A stretch of DNA of 5,540 nt. Source: an uncultured bacterium. GTDB taxonomy: Bacteria > Cyanobacteriota > Vampirovibrionia > Gastranaerophilales > Gastranaerophilaceae. The translations under genes and the position numbers were made by a program. This document shows, piece after piece, positions 1-5,540 of this stretch. Each line of letters begins with the position of its first letter. Position 1 is the stretch's first letter. The notes under the pieces are model-generated. The model was not told where the DNA came from. It saw only the letters and a program-made list of their open reading frames with translations, and searched no databases. The stretch is from NCBI GenBank assembly GCA_945910925.1, contig CAMDZX010000117.1:1-5540 (forward strand), in the 5' to 3' direction.

Positions 1-63
1 AAATCAATTGAAAAATTCCAAAAGATAGATTATAAAATATTTGCCTATGATAATTGGGATTAA
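1..63 (+). CDS. 3' end of an upstream reading frame, product unknown (partial)
   Basis: The frame is open from the first base of the window and ends at TAA (61-63), giving 20 residues ending in FAYDNWD. The other two forward frames have stops in this stretch, so this is the only one that could code. The peptide is too short for any family assignment. It lies in the same frame as the HTH-like gene that ends at 285, and the 15 codons between the TAA and the next ATG are also open. It may therefore be the N-terminal part of one gene interrupted by a nonsense codon rather than a separate upstream gene. Coding status is plausible but unproven. Confidence 0.4.
   Translation, partial: KSIEKFQKIDYKIFAYDNWD
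8..36 (+). promoter_or_regulatory. candidate sigma70-type promoter
   Basis: TTGAAA (8-13, five of six to the -35 consensus) and TATAAA (31-36, five of six to the -10 consensus) are separated by exactly 17 bases. Transcription would start near 43-44, giving a leader of about 65 bases before the ATG at 109. It lies within the upstream reading frame, and such matches arise often by chance in AT-rich DNA, so this is a candidate only. It is the best promoter-like pair I see ahead of the operon. Confidence 0.3.
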
Positions 64-68
64 CAAAA

Positions 69-81
69 AGGTAATTTACCT
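69..81. repeat. 13-base perfect dyad (operator-like)
   Basis: AGGTAA-T-TTACCT reads the same on both strands around one central base. A single-base loop cannot form an RNA hairpin, so if it is functional it would be a protein-binding site on DNA. It lies between the candidate promoter at 8-36 and the ATG at 109, where an operator could sit. Its short length makes chance occurrence possible. Confidence 0.25.
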
Positions 82-108
82 CTGTCAAAATTAAAACAGA
101 TTTATTCA

Positions 109-285
109 ATGTTAAACAAATCCGATAAAACAAACGGTACATGTTTCTTGGAAATTTTAAAATTAAGATTTAGAGAAAAGCAGTCATTTGAAAAAATTAG
201 CAGTAATATTGATATCCCGACAGATAGGTTAGTTGATGCGTTTTTTGATATGGCGGAATATTCTGATAAGGTGGCAAGGTTATGA
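109..285 (+). CDS. small HTH protein resembling sigma factor region 4
   Basis: This frame gives 58 residues from ATG 109 to TGA 283-285. Residues about 14-51 resemble the region-4 helix-turn-helix of sigma-70-family factors: a hydrophobic helix with LKLRF (17-21), then QSFEKISSN (25-33), a turn IDIP (34-37), and a second helix RLVDAFFDMAEY (40-51). It resembles the common region-4 pattern LRF..g.S..EIA..L.ip...v, so a DNA- or polymerase-binding role is inferred. No sigma region 2 is present, so it is not a complete sigma factor. The start is uncertain: there is no good Shine-Dalgarno before ATG 109, and the frame stays open back to TAA 61-63, so it could be the C-terminal end of a longer gene broken at 61. 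It overlaps the next gene by four bases (ATGA), implying translational coupling. It could be a real small regulator, a truncated remnant or a different HTH. Confidence 0.5.
   Translation: MLNKSDKTNGTCFLEILKLRFREKQSFEKISSNIDIPTDRLVDAFFDMAEYSDKVARL
268..274 (+). promoter_or_regulatory. ribosome binding site of the zinc-ribbon ATPase gene
   Basis: AAGGTGG lies 7 bases before ATG 282 and differs by one base from the core AGGAGG. It is inside the end of the preceding HTH reading frame, and it supports 282 as the start. A second AAGG at 276-279 is too close to the ATG to be the main site. Confidence 0.65.
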
Positions 286-3230
286 ATTGTCCGAAATGTG
301 GAACACAATTAGAAACAAATTATATAAAATGTCCTGTTTGCGGTGCAAGAATAGGACGCCTGTGTCCGTCTTGTAAAGGATATAACTTAATTACAAGCAA
401 GACTTGCTCCTCCTGCGGAGAAACACTCTTAAAAGTCTGCCCGACTTGTCAAAGTGTCAATTTACCGACATCTAAACTGTGTAGAAAATGCGGTGCGGAT
501 TTAGAAAGTAAAAAAATTGTAATACCTGAAGAAAATATAGAAACAGTCGTATATAATGCAAATTATTCAGGTCTTGCATCGGCACAAAAAATAGTTCTTG
601 AAGCCATTAGCAATCCTAATATTAAAATAATTTCACTAAACGGAACCAATGAGCATGGTAAAAGTTATGTGTTTAGAAAATTGATGCGCAATACATCAGA
701 ACTTCAAATAGCTTGGTTAATGGGTAAATGTACTCCGCAAACTCAACTGACTCCTCTGGGATATATTCAGAGTGTTCTTTTGAATCTATTTAATGTGACA
801 AATTTTTGTTCAAGTAAAAAGCAGTTAAAACGTGAATCCGTCAAATTTTTCAAACAGGATTTCTCTAGCTTAGAAACACGAGAAATTTACGACCTGTTAA
901 ATATAATGTATCCTGAAAACATTGATGTATTTGCTAATATACATAACAATAAACAAAATACAATAAAAATCATTATCAAGATTTTTGAAACAATCTTGGC
1001 AAAAATGAATGCGGTTCTCCTTGTTGAGAATATTGAATACATTGATAATTTATCCTATGAAATATTAGGAATTTTACTCGCAAATGATTTTATTCGTGAG
1101 AAGTTGACTGTTATAATTTCAGGTGCAAAAGAACAATCAGGCATCAACTGTTTAACCTCTCCTGTTTTAAAAGAAGACAATTATTCGGACGTAACGCTTG
1201 CACCTAATTCAAAAGAACAATTGGACTATATCTTTAATGAACATAAAGACTCTGCAATCACGTCAGACATAAAAAAACAGATAATCAAACATGCAAACGG
1301 GAATCCGACTCTTGTCGAACATCTTATTTATTCTACATTAGAAGCATTAGAGCATAAACGTAATATATCATTTAAAGACGATTTGGAATCTGTTTTAAAA
1401 CTTCGTTTAGAAACGCTAAAAGCTTCTGATAACTGTGCTTATTTGGTCTTATGTGCAATTTCGATTCTCGGAGTCAAATTCCACCCTATTATTCTAACAG
1501 GATTTATGAATATGTCAGTTGAGGATGTTGATACAGTTATGAAAAAACTGTCAAAACTGGGTTATATCGTTCCGTGTATCAATTTTGGCTATGAGTTTAA
1601 GTCGTTGCAAGTATGGAATATTATCATAAAACTGTTACAAGAAGATATTGAAATATTTAAGGATGTTAATAAAGTTATATATCCGCTGGTTTCTGCGTAT
1701 ACACTATCAACCTCTGCAATACTGGGATTTATTGCTCAGAACCTGAACGCATCACAACAAGCATATATGATATGGAGTGCCTGTGCTCAACTTGCAGCAT
1801 ATATAGGTGATACAGGACTGTACATTATATTACAAAAACAAATACTCAGCATTATGGATAATGCTAATATTGAACAGGCTGATGATGTAAAATGCAAAAT
1901 TTATTCGGAACTCGGCAAACTGCTTGAACCTGATAATCCGCAGCTTGCTATGGAGTATTTGCCAAAAGCGGTTGTTATGTATAACGATACACAATTTATA
2001 GAAAAAATTGAACTGTTGGGATATTTAGCCTCTGCATCAATGAAACTCAAAAATTATCAAGGTGTTATTGAATGTATAAATACAACAATCCCGTTGATAC
2101 CAACAACATTTTCCGCTGAAATTGCACTTCTTAAATCCAGAGAAATAAAAGCATTATTTGAACTTGGTAATACCGGTTCTATTATAAATACAATAGATAA
2201 CGATATTATTCCTGTATTTGAGGCCGTTTTGAACGGAAAAACTCAATGTAAAACAATATCTCAAGATGTTATTTTTAACTCTTGGATAAAAACATTGTTA
2301 TATTTGGCAAAATCTCTTATATATCAAGGGGATAGCAGAGCTTTCAATGTACTTCACAACTTACGTGAGGTTTGTAAGGTAAATAATATCGAAAATCAAG
2401 ATTTTTTGATTGATATAGACATATATAGAGCTTTTGCATACACGATATCAGGTGATGTACGAACATCTATCGGTATTCTTGATGACATATTATCTCAAAT
2501 GAGTGATAGTATTAGCGAATATGCAATGTCTACAATAAATCTTATCAGTGTGCTTAATCGTTTCTTTATGAATAAGAATGATTTAAGTTATGAAGAACTT
2601 TTCCAAGCTGCTCAATATGCTGATGATATAAATGATGATTTTACAAAAAATATTCTAAAACTTATTCTCGGACGCTTGATGCAAGACAGAACATCAGCAA
2701 AAGAGGCAATGAATATCTATACAAAACAAGTTGAATACTTTGCAGAAAAACAAAATGCGGTAGGTGTTCTTTTGGGTTGGTACTTTATATCAGAAGCCAA
2801 AATGCTTATAGACGGACCGAAGGCAGCCTTAGACGTAGCAATGAAAGCTTTGGATGTTGCTCAGAGTGCAAATATTGCAAACCACTATTTTGTCTTATTA
2901 TTGAACAAATTGATTGCAGAGATATATCTGACACTACAAGATTATGAAGCCTCAAAAATGCATATTGAAAAAGCAGTTACGATTGCGAAAAGTTTAGATA
3001 TTAAATATCAACTTGTCAATTTATACATTTTGTACGGCAAGTACCTGCAAGATATTGCTCTGACAACCCAAGACAAAAAAGCAGATTATGTATTATCGGC
3101 ACAAGAAATGAACAAAAAAGCCGGATTGATTGCCGAAAGTCTAAAGTTGGTATCACAAATATCAAAAGTTGAGAGAGCAAATACCGTATTGAATTCGTTC
3201 TGTCAAATCAATGGTATTGTTTTAAAATAA
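282..3230 (+). CDS. triple zinc-ribbon STAND-type P-loop ATPase with TPR-like C-terminal half
   Basis: This is a 982-residue cytoplasmic protein with no signal peptide or membrane segment. Residues 3-70 hold three zinc ribbons, each CX2C-X10-CX2C (C3/C6/C17/C20, C28/C31/C42/C45, C53/C56/C67/C70), repeating every 25 residues. An ATPase domain follows, about 95-350: Walker A GTNEHGKS (121-128), a Walker B-like strand AVLLVENIEYID (244-255), a sensor-like strand VIISGAKE (277-284) and a GNP motif in HANGNPTLVEHL (337-348), the order seen in AAA_16/STAND NTPases such as MalT-like regulators. Residues about 365-455 fit the winged-helix segment that usually follows. From about 460 to the end the protein is alpha-helical with weak TPR-like units (for example about 535-568, 574-607, 868-907). 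In related known architectures a cyclase, kinase or DNA-binding effector is present; none is recognisable here, so the zinc ribbons may be the partner-binding output. The start is supported by a Shine-Dalgarno and by the ribbon beginning at residue 3. Likely role: NTP-dependent signal integration or scaffold switching (inferred). The domain calls are firm, the biological role unknown. Confidence 0.9.
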   Translation: MNCPKCGTQLETNYIKCPVCGARIGRLCPSCKGYNLITSKTCSSCGETLLKVCPTCQSVNLPTSKLCRKCGADLESKKIVIPEENIETVVYNANYSGLASAQKIVLEAISNPNIKIISLNGTNEHGKSYVFRKLMRNTSELQIAWLMGKCTPQTQLTPLGYIQSVLLNLFNVTNFCSSKKQLKRESVKFFKQDFSSLETREIYDLLNIMYPENIDVFANIHNNKQNTIKIIIKIFETILAKMNAVLLVENIEYIDNLSYEILGILLANDFIREKLTVIISGAKEQSGINCLTSPVLKEDNYSDVTLAPNSKEQLDYIFNEHKDSAITSDIKKQIIKHANGNPTLVEHLIYSTLEALEHKRNISFKDDLESVLKLRLETLKASDNCAYLVLCAISILGVKFHPIILTGFMNMSVEDVDTVMKKLSKLGYIVPCINFGYEFKSLQVWNIIIKLLQEDIEIFKDVNKVIYPLVSAYTLSTSAILGFIAQNLNASQQAYMIWSACAQLAAYIGDTGLYIILQKQILSIMDNANIEQADDVKCKIYSELGKLLEPDNPQLAMEYLPKAVVMYNDTQFIEKIELLGYLASASMKLKNYQGVIECINTTIPLIPTTFSAEIALLKSREIKALFELGNTGSIINTIDNDIIPVFEAVLNGKTQCKTISQDVIFNSWIKTLLYLAKSLIYQGDSRAFNVLHNLREVCKVNNIENQDFLIDIDIYRAFAYTISGDVRTSIGILDDILSQMSDSISEYAMSTINLISVLNRFFMNKNDLSYEELFQAAQYADDINDDFTKNILKLILGRLMQDRTSAKEAMNIYTKQVEYFAEKQNAVGVLLGWYFISEAKMLIDGPKAALDVAMKALDVAQSANIANHYFVLLLNKLIAEIYLTLQDYEASKMHIEKAVTIAKSLDIKYQLVNLYILYGKYLQDIALTTQDKKADYVLSAQEMNKKAGLIAESLKLVSQISKVERANTVLNSFCQINGIVLK
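288..491 (+). other. three tandem zinc ribbons with a 25-residue period
   Basis: This is a sub-region of the ATPase gene. All twelve cysteines of the three CX2C-X10-CX2C units fall in exact 25-residue (75-base) register, with 7 residues between units. Units 2 and 3 share a pattern of CP.C, NL.TSK, C..CG and L, which points to internal duplication. Unit 1 is more diverged outside the cysteines. Each unit is expected to bind one zinc ion. This kind of short ribbon commonly mediates protein or nucleic-acid contacts; which applies here cannot be told. Confidence 0.85.
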
Positions 3231-3234
3231 AGGA
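3229..3234 (+). promoter_or_regulatory. ribosome binding site of the exported TPR gene
   Basis: AAAGGA lies 7 bases before ATG 3242 and overlaps the TAA stop of the ATPase gene. Ribosomes finishing the upstream gene would end directly on this site, so the two genes are probably translated in close linkage. The gap of 11 bases leaves no room for a promoter or terminator. Confidence 0.65.
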
Positions 3235-3241
3235 TAATAAA

Positions 3242-5215
3242 ATGAATAAAAAACTTTTACTTATATTAGTTTTAATGTTGTTTATGGCACCTGTTACAAC
3301 AAATGCCAAAATGACCAGAGAGGCTCATAATCTGTATAAAATGGCAACGGTTTGTGAAAATAAACAAGATTATGCAACTGCCATAAAATATCTGGAAAAA
3401 GCAATTTCCGTAAACGGAGATGATTCCGTATTATATACAAAAATAGCAGGTCTGTATTCATATATAGGCGACAATTCAAGTGCAATTGCATATTATAAAA
3501 AAGCATTAAAACTTAATCCGGGAGACAGTTTTTTATATGTAAGTATCGGGAATATTCTTCAGTCAATCGGTGATTATGAGAATGCTTACAACTGTTATAA
3601 ACAGGCTGCAGATATGTGTCCTGATTATAAATACAACTATTTAAACCTTGCGAATGTTGAATCATACCAAAAGAAATATGATGATTCTATCCGTGATTAT
3701 AAAAAATTTTTGGAAGCATATCCGGAAAATCAGACTGCACGTGAAGGTTTTGCAAGAACTTATTTGGAATCAGGCGATGCCGCTTCTGCAGTCAGAGAAT
3801 TTGATAACGCCTACAAATCCTGTCCTGACTCTTTTAAAGAATACCTGAATTACGGGACTGCCTTATTCAAAAATAAAGATTATAATTCTGCAGTAACAAT
3901 GCTTTGCAAGTCATTGGAAAATGATCCTGAAAGTATAAAAGCATACTCTCAACTGGCATTATCATATCAGGCTTTAGAAAAAAATACGGAAGCAGAAACT
4001 TCATTTTTAAAGGTCTTTGAACTTGAACCAAATATGAATGAGTTGAGATTTGATTATGCAAATCTTTTGGTCACGATGGAAAGGTATGATGACGCTATTC
4101 TTCAATATAAGAAATATATTGATGTGTACCCTGAGGATGTTGATGCGTACAAAAATATCGCTTTAGCATACAAAAAGACAGATAATATTGATTTTGCACT
4201 TTTAAATTATCAGAAGGCATACGCAAAAGCGCCTGCTGATGTTGAAATACAAAAAGAATTGGCATACTGCTATCACAAGAAGAATGATTATAAAAATGCG
4301 TTGAAATTCTATGATTTAGCATTGAAAAACGCACCTGATGATTATGATTTAAAATATAACAAAGCATTAGTTCTACATGCCGATAAGTCCTATCTTTCAG
4401 CAATAGAACTATACAAATCTCTGCTTGCAGAAAAAGAAAGCGAAGAAGTGCAAAACAACTTAAATTCTGCACTATTAGCGTACGGCTTTGATTTGATAGA
4501 CAAAGAACAATACGTTCAATCTTGCCTTCCGTTTGAAGAAGTTATTGCAACGGATGATAAACAAGCTTCGGCATATTTTGGTTTAGCACTTGCAAACGAA
4601 AAGTTAAAAAATGATAAAAAAGCAACTTATTATTTTGAAAAAGCAATAACCCTTGAGCCAAATAACGTCGAGTATAAAAACGAGTATAATGAATTCAAAA
4701 CCGCATTGACAAAACAAGCTAAAGCTACACCTAAAAACAATATGACAGAGGTTGAAAAATTAATTCAGCAGGGTGATTCAGCATATAAGGCAAAGAACTA
4801 TAAACAAGCTATATCTTGTTATCAAAAAGCGATTTTAATTACACCTAACGATAAAGAAACTTTGTTAAAACTTGGCAACCTATACAGAATCTCCAAAAAT
4901 TTAACAAAAGCCGCATACTATTACAATGAGGCAATAAAAGTTGATAACGATTATGCGGATGCTTGGTTTAATCTTGGTTTAACTTATGCAAACCAAAGAA
5001 ACTTCAACAGTTCAATTAATTGTTTTGATAAAGTAATAGCAATTGATTCCGATTATGCACTTGCATATTATGCGCTGGGTCTTGCTTATGAATACAAAAA
5101 CGAAAATGACAAAGCAATTGAAAACTATAAGAAATACACAACATATGAAAAAGATAAGAAGTTAATAGATACAGTTAATAATAAAATTCAGCAATTGCAA
5201 CAGAGCGAACAATGA
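3242..5215 (+). CDS. exported multi-TPR protein (about 17 repeats)
   Basis: This is a 657-residue protein. Residues 1-22 are a classic Sec signal peptide: basic MNKK, a hydrophobic core of Leu/Ile/Val/Met, and a probable signal peptidase I site after TNA22 before K23. The mature part is almost wholly 34-residue TPR units in strict register: one begins near 28, then units start at 62, 96, 130, 164, 198, 232, 266, 300, 334 and 368. An irregular 39-residue unit (402-440) and a normal one (about 441-474) follow. A polar linker (about 476-503, rich in Lys, Ala, Asn) separates four more units (504-639). The tail is Gln-rich (640-657). Typical TPR positions are kept, such as G/A at 8 and 20 and P near 32 (for example LNPGD, YPEN, YPED). 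There is no transmembrane segment after the signal, so it should act outside the cytoplasm, probably in the periplasm, as a protein-binding scaffold. It has no catalytic domain. It sits 11 bases after the ATPase gene and overlaps the lipoprotein gene by four bases. Partner and pathway are unknown. Confidence 0.92.
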   Translation: MNKKLLLILVLMLFMAPVTTNAKMTREAHNLYKMATVCENKQDYATAIKYLEKAISVNGDDSVLYTKIAGLYSYIGDNSSAIAYYKKALKLNPGDSFLYVSIGNILQSIGDYENAYNCYKQAADMCPDYKYNYLNLANVESYQKKYDDSIRDYKKFLEAYPENQTAREGFARTYLESGDAASAVREFDNAYKSCPDSFKEYLNYGTALFKNKDYNSAVTMLCKSLENDPESIKAYSQLALSYQALEKNTEAETSFLKVFELEPNMNELRFDYANLLVTMERYDDAILQYKKYIDVYPEDVDAYKNIALAYKKTDNIDFALLNYQKAYAKAPADVEIQKELAYCYHKKNDYKNALKFYDLALKNAPDDYDLKYNKALVLHADKSYLSAIELYKSLLAEKESEEVQNNLNSALLAYGFDLIDKEQYVQSCLPFEEVIATDDKQASAYFGLALANEKLKNDKKATYYFEKAITLEPNNVEYKNEYNEFKTALTKQAKATPKNNMTEVEKLIQQGDSAYKAKNYKQAISCYQKAILITPNDKETLLKLGNLYRISKNLTKAAYYYNEAIKVDNDYADAWFNLGLTYANQRNFNSSINCFDKVIAIDSDYALAYYALGLAYEYKNENDKAIENYKKYTTYEKDKKLIDTVNNKIQQLQQSEQ

Positions 5216-5540
5216 AGAAATTATTTTTTATAGCAATTCTATGTTTATTCTTCAGTACAGGGTGCAATGAAAAAATAAAACCGAATATCATATTCAATGC
5301 CGAGCCTATTACTCAGGAAACAGTAATGCATCCCTCTCGTGAATTCGCAGAAGGACAGAAGATTTATTATCTGTTTTTTACACCGAAGAAATTGGAGTGC
5401 AAATTTATTCGTGTACAAGTCTTTAAAGTGTCGGATAATGTAAACCGCTCAGGTTACACAATATATTGGACAAATGATTACAGGGTAATGAAGCAAAATA
5501 TGTATTATTATACAAACCATTTTACAATACATCAAAAAGG
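5212..5540 (+). CDS. lipoprotein of unknown function, 5' part (runs off the window)
   Basis: The frame opens at ATG 5212 and stays open to the end of the window (109 full codons). Residues 1-18 form a lipoprotein signal: MKKLFFIAILCLFFSTGC, with the lipobox STGC and the lipidated Cys at 18. The -3 residue is Ser rather than the usual Leu, which is acceptable but not ideal. The mature protein begins NEKIKPNIIF. It has alternating hydrophobic and polar stretches such as QKIYYLFFTP and FIRVQVFKV and is rich in Tyr, suggesting a beta-rich fold; I do not recognise the family. The start overlaps the TPR gene's TGA (ATGA, 5212-5215), and no strong Shine-Dalgarno is seen, so translation is probably coupled. 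Being membrane-anchored next to an exported TPR scaffold, it could be that protein's partner (inference). Confidence 0.8.
   Translation, partial: MKKLFFIAILCLFFSTGCNEKIKPNIIFNAEPITQETVMHPSREFAEGQKIYYLFFTPKKLECKFIRVQVFKVSDNVNRSGYTIYWTNDYRVMKQNMYYYTNHFTIHQK

Noticed and set aside
47..94. Short ATG frame (15 codons) across the TAA at 61-63, considered as a frameshift bridge or leader peptide
   Set aside because: It has no Shine-Dalgarno and no Cys, aromatic or regulatory codon run typical of a leader peptide, and it does not join the flanking frame in a way that restores a longer product.
102..308. Open minus-strand frame across the start of the ATPase gene
   Set aside because: It lies opposite the HTH frame and the zinc-ribbon start, both better supported by motifs and a Shine-Dalgarno. 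It has no recognisable domain and looks like an antisense shadow.
3228..3244. Possible terminator between the ATPase and TPR genes
   Set aside because: The 11-base gap has no inverted repeat or T-run; it is filled by a Shine-Dalgarno and spacer.
3648..3848. Second plus-strand frame within the TPR gene
   Set aside because: It is out of frame with the TPR repeats, which are unbroken through this stretch; the peptide has no recognisable features.
4095..4472. Minus-strand open frame of 125 codons inside the TPR gene
   Set aside because: It is opposite well-registered TPR units. The composition (Leu, His, Tyr, Cys-rich) is what antisense of Lys/Asp/Tyr/Ala-rich TPR codons gives. No domain was seen.
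3320..5160. Regular roughly 102-base periodicity that might suggest a DNA repeat or CRISPR array
   Set aside because: The period is the 34-residue TPR. The nucleotide sequence of the units is diverged, and there are no identical direct repeats with unique spacers.

Overview
AT-rich window from what looks like a bacterial diderm. Every gene lies on the + strand and reads with the standard code. Small intergenic gaps, ATGA stop/start overlaps, a Sec signal peptide, a lipobox protein and the TPR-rich, Lys/Asn/Ile-rich codon style would fit a host-associated low-GC lineage such as Gastranaerophilales (Melainabacteria-like non-photosynthetic cyanobacteria). That assignment is an inference from style only; no marker gene is present.

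Layout: (1) bases 1-63 are the 3' end of a reading frame closed by TAA. (2) Bases 109-285 encode a 58-residue (or longer) protein with a helix-turn-helix resembling sigma factor region 4. It is in the same frame as the fragment before it, so the two could be one broken or read-through gene. (3) Bases 282-3230 encode a 982-residue cytoplasmic protein: three tandem zinc ribbons with an exact 25-residue period, a STAND/AAA_16-type P-loop ATPase, a winged-helix-like region and a long alpha-helical TPR-like C-terminal half. (4) Bases 3242-5215 encode a 657-residue exported protein made of about 17 TPR units behind a cleavable signal peptide. (5) Bases 5212-5540 are the 5' end of a gene for a small lipoprotein of unknown function that runs off the window.

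The last three genes, and probably the HTH gene before them, form one tightly packed operon: 4-base ATGA overlaps at 282-285 and 5212-5215, and an 11-base gap with a clear Shine-Dalgarno at 3231-3241. A candidate sigma70-type promoter (TTGAAA-17-TATAAA) sits at 8-36, followed by a 13-base dyad at 69-81.

Functional reading (inference): the unit joins a DNA-binding-like small protein and a cytoplasmic signal-integrating ATPase without any recognisable enzymatic effector to an exported TPR scaffold and a membrane-anchored lipoprotein. This could be an envelope-linked sensing or assembly system. I do not recognise it as a named system, and its role cannot be fixed from sequence alone.
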